DNA of 64,000 nt, taken from positions 622,901 through 686,900 of the forward strand of contig NZ_KI391971.1 of assembly GCF_000162475.2 (NCBI RefSeq), given 5' to 3'. The position numbers and the translations under genes are program-made. This document shows positions 54,570 through 63,781 of this stretch, in pieces. Positions within the stretch are counted from its first letter, which is position 1. The number at the start of each line of letters is the position of its first letter. The stretch is from Granulicatella elegans ATCC 700633. Its GTDB lineage: Bacteria; Bacillota; Bacilli; Lactobacillales; Aerococcaceae. Under the pieces are notes generated by a model. It had not been told where the DNA came from. It saw only the letters and a list, made by a program, of their open reading frames with translations, and searched no databases.

Positions 54570-55577
54570 ATGATTAGTGTAATTGTACCAGTTTATAATG
54601 TGGAAGAATATTTAGAAGAATGTCTAGAAAGTATAAGGCAGCAAACTTTCACAGATATTGAAGTGATCTTAGTAAACGATGGTTCAACGGACAGCTCAAA
54701 AGAGATTTGCGAACGATTTTGCCAGGTAGATAATCGCTTTAAATTAATCAATCAAGAAAATCAAGGACAAAGTGTCGCTAGAAATCGCGGTGTTAAAGAA
54801 TCTGTTGGACAATTTATTATGTTTGTGGATAGCGATGATGTTATCAATACAAATGTACTAGAAGTGTTACTTCCTTACATGAAGACGGATGTGGATATCG
54901 TAGAATGTAGAATGACAAGAAAAAAAGAAGAATTCTTTCTTAATAAGACTTCTACAATTGTATTCGAAGGGAACTCTAAAGAAGCAATTCTTAACTGTAT
55001 TGCGTTTAAAGAAGTGAAGTATTGTGCTTTTAAAAAATTATATAGAAGAGAAATTGTTCAAAAGATTCCATTTTTAGAAGGATATATTTATGAAGATGTC
55101 TTTACAGGAATTAATTATCTAAAACATATTCGAAAAATAGTAGTTATTGATTATATTGGTTATTATTACCGTGTTCATGCAAATAGTACTATGACGAAAT
55201 CCTTTAATGAAAAAGATTTAGATATTTTTAAAGTGGGAAATAAGTTAGTAGATTCTTTTAAAGATGATGAAAATATGCTTCCGTACATTGGTTATTTTTT
55301 GTTTTATCTTGGTCATGGACACTATTTAAAAGATGGGATTAATACGAAGAGTCCGTATGTTGATTTATATGAAGATTTTATTCGAAATGCTGCTTTTATA
55401 GCAAAGCAATCCAAGGAAGTTGTTCGAAAATATCGTTTATTGCGACTGTACTTACTTGCTCCAAAATATTATACAACGATTACTCATCCTATTTATAAAA
55501 GTTTACAAAAGAGATGGATTGCTGCTAAAAAAGTAATGAATCATCTAAACGATAAATTACATATAAGAAAAAATTGA
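54570..55577 (+). CDS. GT2 glycosyltransferase, tandem paralog 2
   Basis: 335 residues. MISVIVPVYNVEEYLEECL, VNDGSTDSS, NQGQSVARN, FVDSDDV. C-terminal YEDVFTGINYLKHIRKIVVIDYIGYYYR. The acceptor-side residues between about 110 and 170 differ from paralogs 1 and 3, so another acceptor or sugar is likely. ATG follows GAGAAGGA. Confidence 0.9.
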   Translation: MISVIVPVYNVEEYLEECLESIRQQTFTDIEVILVNDGSTDSSKEICERFCQVDNRFKLINQENQGQSVARNRGVKESVGQFIMFVDSDDVINTNVLEVLLPYMKTDVDIVECRMTRKKEEFFLNKTSTIVFEGNSKEAILNCIAFKEVKYCAFKKLYRREIVQKIPFLEGYIYEDVFTGINYLKHIRKIVVIDYIGYYYRVHANSTMTKSFNEKDLDIFKVGNKLVDSFKDDENMLPYIGYFLFYLGHGHYLKDGINTKSPYVDLYEDFIRNAAFIAKQSKEVVRKYRLLRLYLLAPKYYTTITHPIYKSLQKRWIAAKKVMNHLNDKLHIRKN

Positions 55578-55632
55578 GTATTTAAATAAGTAGGATAATA
55601 CAATGAATTTAAAAGGAAATGTTAGAAAGAAT

Positions 55633-56619
55633 ATGATTAGTATAATAGTACCAGTTTATAATGTAGAAAATTATCTGGAAGAATGTTTAGAGAGTATAAA
55701 AAATCAAACGTATACAGATATCGAAGTAATACTAGTCAATGATGAATCTACTGATGGTTCAAAAGAAATATGTGAACGATATTGTGAACTAGATAGTCGT
55801 TTTCGTTTAATAAATCAAGAAAACCAAGGGCAAAGTGTTGCAAGAAATCATGGAGTTAGCGCTTCTATAGGTGAATTGCTCACTTTTGTGGATAGCGATG
55901 ATGTCCTTTCTATCAAATATTTAGAGATCTTGAATCGTTACATGACAGAAGACATTGATTTGGTAGAATGCAATTATAGAGCAACTCGAAGTGTTTTTGA
56001 ACACTTAAAGGAAGCAGAAAATATTCAAATTGAGTTTGAGGGGAATTCAGAAGAATCTGTTATTAAAGCTTGTAATTATGGGATATCATATTCTCCAGTC
56101 TGTAAATTATATCGAAGAAAGTTATTAGAAGATTTTCCATTTTTGACGGGAGTGATTTATGAAGATATTTATCACGGCGTTGGAATGTTGAAATTTATCC
56201 GTAAAATGGTAAGACTTGACTATGTAGGATATTATTATCGAAAACGTTCAAACAGTACGATGCATAAACAATTTTCTGAGAAGAATCTAGATTTATTTAC
56301 TTGTTGTGATAAACTCGTGGATTTGTTTGCTTCAGATGAAACCTTAATCACTTATATCGGAAAGTTTTTAGTTCAAATTGTTACGACTCATCATAAAGAT
56401 TTTATAGAAAAAGGGAATCCATACCAAAAATTGTATGAAGATAAGTTAAGAGAATATATAAAATTGGTTGAAAAATCTCCAGAAGTGGCAAGAAGTAGTA
56501 AAATGATTTGGATGTATCAACTATCGCCAAAACATTATTTACGATATACATTTCCAATTGTAAATAGAATATGGAGAAAGATTCATAGTTTAAAAGAACT
56601 TATATATAAAGGGGAATAA
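55633..56619 (+). CDS. GT2 glycosyltransferase, tandem paralog 3
   Basis: 328 residues from ATG 55633 (MISIIVPVYNVENYLEECL), which matches the starts of its paralogs; ATG 55603 would add ten residues. The nucleotide motif reads VNDESTDGS, Glu replacing the usual Gly, while FVDSDDV is intact. C-terminal YEDIYHGVGMLKFIRKMVRLDYVGYYYR resembles paralog 1. Activity may be altered by the Gly-to-Glu change. Confidence 0.88.
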   Translation: MISIIVPVYNVENYLEECLESIKNQTYTDIEVILVNDESTDGSKEICERYCELDSRFRLINQENQGQSVARNHGVSASIGELLTFVDSDDVLSIKYLEILNRYMTEDIDLVECNYRATRSVFEHLKEAENIQIEFEGNSEESVIKACNYGISYSPVCKLYRRKLLEDFPFLTGVIYEDIYHGVGMLKFIRKMVRLDYVGYYYRKRSNSTMHKQFSEKNLDLFTCCDKLVDLFASDETLITYIGKFLVQIVTTHHKDFIEKGNPYQKLYEDKLREYIKLVEKSPEVARSSKMIWMYQLSPKHYLRYTFPIVNRIWRKIHSLKELIYKGE

Positions 56620-56621
56620 AG

Positions 56622-57608
56622 GTGGAATACGATAAATTGATTAGTATCATTGTACCCATTTATAATGTTGAAGAATATTTAGAAGAATGTTTAGATAGTA
56701 TTCAATGTCAAACTTATAACAATATTGAAGTAATATTAGTCAACGATGGATCAACAGATGCTTCAAAAGAAATTTGTGAGAGATTTTGTAGGCAGGACAG
56801 TCGTTTTCATTTAATCAATCAAGAAAATAAAGGATTAAGTGGTGCAAGAAACCGTGGTATGAGCGAATCCCACGGTGAATTCATCACTTTTGTAGACAGT
56901 GATGATGTTCTTAAAGAAGATATGTTGGAACAATTGATAAAACAGGTTACCATAGATGATATTGATATTGTAGAGTGTTGGTATACGAATGATCAAAAAG
57001 AAATATTAATACCTTCACCAGAAAATGTAAAAATTATTTTTCAAGGGAATACTAAAGAAGCTTTAGTTTCTTTATGTAGAGATAATATTGTTCGTTTGAA
57101 TGCAGTTGCTAAATTATTTCGAAGAGAAGTAATTCTCAATTTTCCATTTTTAGAAGGTTTATTTTATGAAGATGTTTATGGAGGAATGGGAATCTTAAAA
57201 CAGATTCGTAGAATGGTGAAAATCGATTATATAGGATATTATTACCGTGTACGACAAGGTAGTATTATGAATCGAGAATTTAATTTGAAAAATTTAGATT
57301 TATTTACAATATGTGATAAAGTCGAACAATTATATGAAGGAGATGTAGAGCTACTTCCATACATTTATCGTCGCTTGTTCCATTTAGTCTTGATGCACGT
57401 TGTCGACTATCATATATTCGAGGGAAATCCATATCAAGAGAAATATGTGGAATATTTGAATCGATACGCTAAAAGTTCAAGCCCATCATTTTTAATGAGA
57501 GCTTATCGATTATTCCCAAAAAATATTGTCTTCATTTCAAGAGTTGTTGGAGCGATTAAATGGAGATTTGAAAAATATATTATAAAAGGATTATGGAAAG
57601 GGATGTAG
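56622..57608 (+). CDS. GT2 glycosyltransferase, tandem paralog 4
   Basis: 328 residues from GTG 56622 (AAGGGGAA upstream). LISIIVPIYNVEEYLEECL, VNDGSTDAS, NKGLSGARNRG (this is the more usual GT2 form; paralogs 1-3 have QGQSVARN), FVDSDDV. C-terminal YEDVYGGMGILKQIRRMVKIDYIGYYYR. The most diverged of the four. Confidence 0.9.
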   Translation: MEYDKLISIIVPIYNVEEYLEECLDSIQCQTYNNIEVILVNDGSTDASKEICERFCRQDSRFHLINQENKGLSGARNRGMSESHGEFITFVDSDDVLKEDMLEQLIKQVTIDDIDIVECWYTNDQKEILIPSPENVKIIFQGNTKEALVSLCRDNIVRLNAVAKLFRREVILNFPFLEGLFYEDVYGGMGILKQIRRMVKIDYIGYYYRVRQGSIMNREFNLKNLDLFTICDKVEQLYEGDVELLPYIYRRLFHLVLMHVVDYHIFEGNPYQEKYVEYLNRYAKSSSPSFLMRAYRLFPKNIVFISRVVGAIKWRFEKYIIKGLWKGM

Positions 57609-57612
57609 TAGC

Positions 57613-58608
57613 ATGAACTATTATTTAAAAGAAAATTATGCTAAAGCTAAACATGCAGGATCTAAAGCTAGATTAGATGCTGAAAAAATAATGGTAGAAG
57701 CAGGATATGCCCCTTATTTCTTAAATAATCATTCAAATGCTGTTCCTTTAACAAAAGACGATGTAATCGTTCTTCAATTTCCATTATTATGGCAGTCGTT
57801 AAAAAAACAAATTTTAACTAGATTTTTGAAAAATAGAAAGTTCAAAGCTTATTTACTCATCCATGATATAGAATCACTTAGAAATAGAAAGATAAAGACA
57901 GTTAAAGATTTTAAACATTCTATTATTTATTTTTTACAAAATAAAACGGTACTTGAAAAAGTAGATGGTATTATTGCTCATAATGATAAGATGAAAGCAG
58001 AATTAGTGAGATTAGGAATACCAGAGGAGAAGATTGTTGCATTAGAAATGTTTGATTATGTCATTCCTCATTATGAAGAGAAGACAGCTTATGAGAAGAA
58101 TACAGTTATCGTTGCAGGTAATTTTGATATTCGAAAAACAAAATATGCAAGACAATTACCTGGAAATCCGGAATTTTCCATTTATGGCATTAACTTTGAA
58201 GAAGAGCATCTTCCTAAAAATGTTCATTATAAAGGTGCTTTTTCACCTGATGAACTTTCTCATCATCTTCAAGGTGGCTTTGGTTTAGTATGGGATGGAG
58301 ATAGTCCGCATACTTGTAGTGGAATGTATGGAGAATATTTAAAGATGAATAACCCGCATAAAGCTTCTCTTTATTTAGCCTCAGGGTTTCCAATTATTGT
58401 GTGGAGCCAATCTGCCTTGGCTGATTTCGTAAGACAAAATAAATGTGGAATACTTGTTGATTCATTATTTGAAATTGCAGAATCTTTAGAATCACTTTCA
58501 GAGAATGACTATCAAGAGATGATTAAAAATAGTAAAAGAATTGGAAAAAAAATTCGTAATGGTATTTTTCTAAAAACAGCTTTAGAAAAGTGTGAAAGGA
58601 GCTTGTAA
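57613..58608 (+). CDS. Gtf3/WbbI-like (galactofuranosyl- or glucosyl-) transferase
   Basis: 331 residues with GT-B character: NNHSNAVPLTKDDVIVLQFPLL near the N-terminus, LLIHDIESLR, IIAHNDKMKAELVRLGIP, VIVAGNFDIRK, and GGFGLVWDGDSPHTCSGMYGEYLKMNNPHKASLYLASG-type donor region with IIVWSQSALADFV. The pattern is that of the Gtf3 / beta-1,6-galactofuranosyltransferase group. If it uses UDP-Galf, a glf mutase must be encoded elsewhere, as none is in this operon. Confidence 0.78.
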   Translation: MNYYLKENYAKAKHAGSKARLDAEKIMVEAGYAPYFLNNHSNAVPLTKDDVIVLQFPLLWQSLKKQILTRFLKNRKFKAYLLIHDIESLRNRKIKTVKDFKHSIIYFLQNKTVLEKVDGIIAHNDKMKAELVRLGIPEEKIVALEMFDYVIPHYEEKTAYEKNTVIVAGNFDIRKTKYARQLPGNPEFSIYGINFEEEHLPKNVHYKGAFSPDELSHHLQGGFGLVWDGDSPHTCSGMYGEYLKMNNPHKASLYLASGFPIIVWSQSALADFVRQNKCGILVDSLFEIAESLESLSENDYQEMIKNSKRIGKKIRNGIFLKTALEKCERSL

Positions 58609-58611
58609 CCT

Positions 58612-59574
58612 ATGAAACTACAAACATTACGAGAAAAAATCATTCGATATTGTCAAATCGTAAAATATTATGGAGTTAAGCAGACAGTAGCTTATTATCT
58701 TGCGCAACAATCTGAGACAAAGTTCTATGATTTTCATAAAAAAATTCTTTTAGATTTTGTATTGAAATTACGTAAAGAAGCTCAAATAGATGAATCGAGT
58801 AATGAGAACGAAGAAGTTGACAAAGAGTTCCCAAAAATCATTTGGACAATGTGGCAACAGGGAGAAGCACAAATACCTGAAACGGTAAAAGCTTCACTGA
58901 AGACAATTAAAGACTTTGCTAAAAGAAATGGTTGTGAATTACATTTATTAACGGATGAAAATCTTGCGGATTTCATTAATATTCCAGCAGATATCGCTGA
59001 AAAATACAAGAAAAAAGAATTATCAGCTGCACATTATTCAGATATTATTCGTTTTAGTTTGTTATACCAATATGGTGGAATATGGATGGATGCAACTTTA
59101 TTTGTCTCTCCTTATGCAACTTTAGAAATGTTTAAAGGTGATTTTTTTAGTTTGAATCATCCACCTTTACATACGGATAAAATAGAACGAGCTATTGGTG
59201 ATTTTAAATGGTCAGGTTTCTTTTTAGCAGGGAAAAAAGGGAAGCCATATTTTAAACATATTCGGGATTTATATTTGTACTATATCCGTAAATTCCCAAT
59301 TTTTATTCATTATCTAATCATGGATTATTTTATTTTATCCGAATATGAGTGTAATCCTGAATTTAAAGGATTAGTGGATGAGTTACCAATCTTAGCTCAT
59401 GCTGAGCGAGTATGGTTTTTAAGAGATCATGCTATGGATTTTTTTGATGAAAATGAATGGAGAGAAGTGTTAAAACACACACCAATTATGAAAACAACCT
59501 ATAAAATTAATAAAGAAGAGTTAATTCCTAATAGCTATTTATATAAACTCTTCCATGGAGAATTAAATGAATAG
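58612..59574 (+). CDS. Capsular polysaccharide synthesis glycosyltransferase (GT32-like)
   Basis: 320 residues with the Caps_synth/DXD-sugar architecture: PKIIWTMWQQGEAQIPETVKAS, a helical stretch, then SAAHYSDIIRFSLLYQYGGIWMDATLFV containing the DxD-like site, and ANGKKGKPYF-like middle (FFLAGKKGKPYFKHI). Typical of pneumococcal capsule loci. Starts 3 bp after the previous gene. Confidence 0.88.
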   Translation: MKLQTLREKIIRYCQIVKYYGVKQTVAYYLAQQSETKFYDFHKKILLDFVLKLRKEAQIDESSNENEEVDKEFPKIIWTMWQQGEAQIPETVKASLKTIKDFAKRNGCELHLLTDENLADFINIPADIAEKYKKKELSAAHYSDIIRFSLLYQYGGIWMDATLFVSPYATLEMFKGDFFSLNHPPLHTDKIERAIGDFKWSGFFLAGKKGKPYFKHIRDLYLYYIRKFPIFIHYLIMDYFILSEYECNPEFKGLVDELPILAHAERVWFLRDHAMDFFDENEWREVLKHTPIMKTTYKINKEELIPNSYLYKLFHGELNE

Positions 59575-59583
59575 AGGGAATGC

Positions 59584-61125
59584 ATGAAAAAAAGTAGAAC
59601 AGAATTTGCCACTTTGAATACAAGTATAGCTCTTGCGCTTCAACCGTTTCAAGTGATTCTTGGATTTGTCAATCGAACAGTTTTTGTTAATATTCTTGGA
59701 ATTACTTATTTAGGATTAAGCAATTATTTATCTAGTTTAGTATCGATTTTGTCTTTGGCAGAATTGGGAGTAGCTGGAGCTATAAGTTATGCTCTATATG
59801 CACCATTAGTGAGAGAAGAACATGGAAAAGTTAATGCATTTATGATTCTTTTTAAAAAATTATATCGAATCATTGGTGTATCTATTTTTATACTAGGAAC
59901 CATATTATCATTATTTCTTCCTCATTTGATTAAGGATTATACGATTAATCAGGAAGTCTATTGGATTTATTTTTTATTTGTATTTAATGCTGGTTCCAGC
60001 TATTTTTTCTCATACAAACGAACATTGTTGTATGTTGACCAGAGAAATTATGTGATGACGTTAATTGATTTTGGATTAAACACTTTGCGAGTATTATTAC
60101 AAATTGCAGTAGTAGTTTTAACTCATAATTTTATTTTCTATTTATTGATTAGTATTATTATGAATGTTACTGGAAATATTGTAATGTCACTGATGGTAGA
60201 TCGATTATACGATTATTTGTATAACGAAGAAATATCTCCAATTAATCAAGACGAAAGAGAGAAATTTATTCGGAATATTAAAGGCAATATCATTGGAAGT
60301 ATTGGAGAAACGGTAGTATTTCAAACGGATAGTATTTTAATGGCGAAATTTATTAGTTTAGCAACGATTGGAATTTATGGAAATTATACTTATGTTTTAG
60401 GATTTGTTTTAATGGTTTTAAATACGGCTATTAATTCGGTGGTTTCTTCTGTTGGAAATTTAGTTCATTCAGAAGATAGAACAGTAGAAGATAAAATCCA
60501 TTTTTTAAAAAAATTTCAGTTTATTGTTTTTAGTATGATTTATTTTGCTAGTATGGGATATCTACTATTTATTCATCCGTTTATAACGATCTGGTTAGGA
60601 GAGAGTTTTTCATTTAATCGTATGATTGAAATTCTAATTGTTCTTCATTTTTTCTTTACTTTTTATAGAAGACCGATTTTAGTGATGATTTCAGTGTATG
60701 GCTTAAGTTATGAACAAAATAAAAAAACTATTGCAGAAATTCTATTAAATATCATTCTTTCACTGTATTTTTTATCGATTTTAGATTTAGGAGTCGCTGG
60801 AATATTATTAGGAACAATTGGCTCCACAATACTAACTTGTACATGGTATGAACCTTATAGTGTATTTAAGTATGGATTGAAAGCTTCCTCAAAAGAATAT
60901 TTTAAAACGATGATAAAACATTTTATCGTAGCAGGATTAAGTATTCTATGTATTAGCTTATTAGAATTATTTGTGTTTACAGAAATGGATTTCATCTGGA
61001 GTATCCTTATTAAAATTGTCCTTTATTTAGCAATATTGTGTGTATATGTCTTCATGTTTAGAAATCATGAAGGTGGAAAACAAATTATATTAATGATTCA
61101 AAAAGTATTAAAGTTAAAAAAATAA
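59584..61125 (+). CDS. Repeat-unit flippase Wzx
   Basis: 513-residue membrane protein with 12-14 hydrophobic helices of the polysaccharide-transporter MOP family, N-terminal RTVFVNILGITYLGLSNYLSSLVSILSLAELGVAGAI is characteristic. Flips the lipid-linked repeat unit. Late position in the operon. ATG follows AGAGGGAA. Confidence 0.9.
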   Translation: MKKSRTEFATLNTSIALALQPFQVILGFVNRTVFVNILGITYLGLSNYLSSLVSILSLAELGVAGAISYALYAPLVREEHGKVNAFMILFKKLYRIIGVSIFILGTILSLFLPHLIKDYTINQEVYWIYFLFVFNAGSSYFFSYKRTLLYVDQRNYVMTLIDFGLNTLRVLLQIAVVVLTHNFIFYLLISIIMNVTGNIVMSLMVDRLYDYLYNEEISPINQDEREKFIRNIKGNIIGSIGETVVFQTDSILMAKFISLATIGIYGNYTYVLGFVLMVLNTAINSVVSSVGNLVHSEDRTVEDKIHFLKKFQFIVFSMIYFASMGYLLFIHPFITIWLGESFSFNRMIEILIVLHFFFTFYRRPILVMISVYGLSYEQNKKTIAEILLNIILSLYFLSILDLGVAGILLGTIGSTILTCTWYEPYSVFKYGLKASSKEYFKTMIKHFIVAGLSILCISLLELFVFTEMDFIWSILIKIVLYLAILCVYVFMFRNHEGGKQIILMIQKVLKLKK

Positions 61126-61136
61126 GGAGAAAATCA

Positions 61137-62246
61137 ATGAAAAGAATTTTGGTCTGTGGATTAGTTCCAGATATCGGTGGACTAGAAAAAATTGTGGTAG
61201 ATTTTTATAATCATATTGATACCAACGAATTTGAACTGGAATTTCTACTACAGGGTTCTGAAGATGTTGAATTTAGTAATCATTTTAAGAATCTCTGTCG
61301 TAATCCATTAATCGTGCATAGAATTCCTAAGTTAAGACCTCATATGAAACAAGCATTAAAAGAATGGGATCTTTTCTTCAAGGAGAATGCTCATCGTTAT
61401 GATATTTTATGGTCGAATCAAAATGGATTGACTCATTTAGAATTTCTAAAATTAGCAAAGAAATATGGAATTGAAAAAAGAATTGTTCATGGACATTGTG
61501 CTACAGCCGATAAATTTTATCGTTTTATTCACCCTATTAATCGACTTTTTGTTGGGAAATATGCAACAGATTTTTGGGCATGTGGAATAGAAGCATTGAA
61601 CCATTTTTATCATGGTAAAGAAAGAAATAAAGCTTTGGTGATACATAATGCGATTGAGGTAGAAAAGTTTTTATATGATGACGAAAAAAAAGTTCAACTT
61701 CGAAAGGAATACCATATTCCAGAAGATTGTTTTGTTGTAGGACAAGTTTCTCGTTTATATGAAAAACAAAAAAATCAAAGTTTTTGTATTAAAGTTTTTG
61801 CTGAATTAGTTAAAAAAGAACCGAATTCCCGTTTAGTTTTTATTGGAAGAGGAGATACTGCTTTTTTACAAAATATAGCTGAACAATATGGAGTAGCTGA
61901 TAAAGTGATTTTTACAGGATTGAAAACCAATATAGGCGAGATGCTCAATTTACTTGATGTGTTCTTCTTCCCATCTAATTTTGAAGGGTTACCGATTGTA
62001 TTAATTGAAGCTCAAACCAATGGGTTACCTGTAGTCACAGCGTGTCACTTACCGAATGCGAAGATTTTAGAGAATTTCGATAATTCTTTAGCTTTAACGG
62101 ACTCACTAGAAAACTGGGCGGACAAGATTTTATCTGTTCGAAATAGTCGAGAATTGGATACAGAAAAAGTGAAGAAAAAAATTGATGAAGCAGGATATGA
62201 GATTGAATCCGCAACTCGGAATTTAGAGAAGTTATTCAATAATTGA
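61137..62246 (+). CDS. GT4 glycosyltransferase (EpsF-like), last gene of the operon
   Basis: 369 residues. N-terminal VCGLVPDIGGLEKIVVDFYNH; donor domain VGQVSRLYEKQKNQSF, IGRGDTAF and FFPSNFEGLPIVLIEAQTNGLPVV (EX7E). Distinct from the GT4 at 51.4 kb. Starts 11 bp after wzx. Palindromic terminator downstream. Confidence 0.88.
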   Translation: MKRILVCGLVPDIGGLEKIVVDFYNHIDTNEFELEFLLQGSEDVEFSNHFKNLCRNPLIVHRIPKLRPHMKQALKEWDLFFKENAHRYDILWSNQNGLTHLEFLKLAKKYGIEKRIVHGHCATADKFYRFIHPINRLFVGKYATDFWACGIEALNHFYHGKERNKALVIHNAIEVEKFLYDDEKKVQLRKEYHIPEDCFVVGQVSRLYEKQKNQSFCIKVFAELVKKEPNSRLVFIGRGDTAFLQNIAEQYGVADKVIFTGLKTNIGEMLNLLDVFFFPSNFEGLPIVLIEAQTNGLPVVTACHLPNAKILENFDNSLALTDSLENWADKILSVRNSRELDTEKVKKKIDEAGYEIESATRNLEKLFNN

Positions 62247-62280
62247 TGAAGTGAAACAAAGAAGAATATCTTTATTGTTG

Positions 62281-62317
62281 AATGCTTGTTTACGATATCG
62301 TGAGCAAGCATTTTTTA
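62281..62317 (+). terminator. Terminator of the capsule operon
   Basis: A 16-bp inverted repeat AATGCTTGTTTACGAT / ATCGTGAGCAAGCATT (two T-G wobbles), with no fixed loop, and TTTTTT. Confidence 0.85.
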
Positions 62318-62372
62318 AGTAGTGTTTATAAGGGTTAAAAATTTAATCAGTGAAGAAACGTAAATACAGTAT

Positions 62373-62531
62373 AAAAGAAAGCAGAAAAATCTTTTTGTAG
62401 CGAAAGCAATAGAAGCCAAGGTAGGCTTCTATTGCAGGTGAAAATCGAGACAACGGCTCGATTTTTAGCCATGAGACCCATAGGGGCTGCTGGCGACCTC
62501 GCAAACAAAAAGCATTTTTCTTCTTTCTTTT
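62373..62531 (-). repeat. Structured repeat R12 (full length, reverse orientation)
   Basis: Outer arms (AAAAGAAAGCAGAAAAAT against ATTTTTCTTCTTTCTTTT, one mismatch). On the minus strand hairpin 1 has base GCCA/TGGC, inner stem CCC/GGG instead of CTCGC/GCGAG, and TCTCA. Hairpin 2 is AAATCGAGCC..GTCTCGATTT. Hairpin 3 is GCAATAGAAGCC/GGCTTCTATTGC. Lies between the capsule operon and azlC. Confidence 0.8.
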
Positions 62532-62543
62532 ATTACGTATTAG

Positions 62544-62572
62544 TTGCAAGGTCATAGAAGATTAGGTACACT
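62544..62572 (+). promoter_or_regulatory. Promoter of azlCD
   Basis: TTGCAA (62544-62549), a 17-bp spacer and TACACT (62567-62572). Confidence 0.7.
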
Positions 62573-62605
62573 GTCATTTGTATATGAATGAAAAGGAGTT
62601 AAGGA

Positions 62606-63310
62606 ATGAAAGAGTGGAAACAAGCATTTAAATTATCATTACCAATTTTCTTTGGCTATTTATTTTTAGGAATTGCATTTGCTATTTTAATGGTTCAAGA
62701 TGGTTACTCAGGTTGGTGGGCAATTTTTTCTAGTATTTTTATGTATGCAGGCTCAATGCAATTTGCCATTGTCAGCTTTATGAATGCCGGTTTAGGACTT
62801 GGAATGATTGCTATTATGACTTTACTCATTAATGCACGTATGATGTTTTATGGAATTAGTTTTATTGAATTATTTAAGCGATTAGGATGGAAAGCTTTTT
62901 ATTTAATCTTCGCTTTATCGGATGAAACATTTTCAGTAATGGTAGGGATGAAGCAAGAGGAAGAGGGAACTTATTCTGATATTGTTCATGTGTATCTTGC
63001 GTTTTTAAATCATGTGTACTGGGTATTCGGGACGATGGTTGGTGTTATCGCTGGAAACTTTATTCCTTTTTCTGCAAAAGGAATTGATTTTTCAATGACG
63101 GCATTATTCGTGTTAATTGTTGTGAATCAAATCATGCAAAGTGATCGTTATTATCCATTCTTAATCGGTGGAAGTAGTGCATTATTCTGGTTAATTACAG
63201 TTGGACCAAAATATTTCTTATTACCAAGTTTAGCTTGTACAGTCATTTTATTAATGGTAATTTTTGAAAGAAATATGAAACATCCATTGAAGGAGGGAGT
63301 ATCGAAATGA
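62606..63310 (+). CDS. azlC: Branched-chain amino acid exporter large subunit AzlC
   Basis: 234-residue membrane protein with about seven hydrophobic helices. Family motifs WKQAFKLSLPIFFGYLFLGIAFAIL, YAGSMQFAIV and LLINARMMFYGISF. AzlC-AzlD pairs export branched-chain amino acids or analogues. ATG follows AAAAGGAG. Overlaps azlD by 4 bp. Confidence 0.92.
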   Translation: MKEWKQAFKLSLPIFFGYLFLGIAFAILMVQDGYSGWWAIFSSIFMYAGSMQFAIVSFMNAGLGLGMIAIMTLLINARMMFYGISFIELFKRLGWKAFYLIFALSDETFSVMVGMKQEEEGTYSDIVHVYLAFLNHVYWVFGTMVGVIAGNFIPFSAKGIDFSMTALFVLIVVNQIMQSDRYYPFLIGGSSALFWLITVGPKYFLLPSLACTVILLMVIFERNMKHPLKEGVSK

Positions 63311-63636
63311 CACCAATGATGATTTTTTTAAGTATGATGGTTGCAACGATTGTAACATTCGGATTAAGATTATTCCCTTATGTGATGTTTCGTCATCATG
63401 ATGTATTACCCCCTCGCTTGCAATTTATTGCACAAGTATTGCCTAAAGCAATTATGACGACATTAGTTATATACTGTGTCAAAGATGTAGCTTGGACACA
63501 AGCACCATTTGGGGCAGCAGAACTCATTAGTATTGCTTGTGTAGTAGTTTTACATTGGTGGAAACAAAATACTTTATTAAGCATCTTTGTTCCAACGATG
63601 ATATATATGTTTTTAATTCAAGTAGTATTTGCTTAA
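63307..63636 (+). CDS. azlD: Branched-chain amino acid exporter small subunit AzlD
   Basis: 109 residues with three to four hydrophobic helices; VATIVTFGLRLFPYVMF and PRLQFIAQVLPKAIMTTLVIYCVKD are AzlD hallmarks. Partner of AzlC. The ATGA overlap couples translation. Confidence 0.9.
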   Translation: MTPMMIFLSMMVATIVTFGLRLFPYVMFRHHDVLPPRLQFIAQVLPKAIMTTLVIYCVKDVAWTQAPFGAAELISIACVVVLHWWKQNTLLSIFVPTMIYMFLIQVVFA

Positions 63637-63650
63637 ATGTAAAAAGTAAT

Positions 63651-63691
63651 AAAAGCTCCTAAAGTCTTTATAAGGCTTTAGGAGTTTTTTG
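63651..63691 (+). terminator. Terminator after azlD
   Basis: AGCTCCTAAAG and CTTTAGGAG arms, then TTTTTT. Confidence 0.88.
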
Positions 63692-63781
63692 CATTCTATT
63701 CGAATTTCTTTCAGCAAAACACTATCATTTCAAAACATTTGTTGTTACACTAATAGAAGATGAAATAGAAAGAGGAGTCAC

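Noticed and set aside
58052-58288. Second plus-strand frame inside the Gtf3-like gene
   Set aside because: Out-of-frame shadow with no start signal; the longer frame has clear glycosyltransferase motifs.
62343-62555. Minus-strand 70-codon frame within R12
   Set aside because: It reads through the hairpins of the repeat; other copies do not keep the frame, so it is not a gene.
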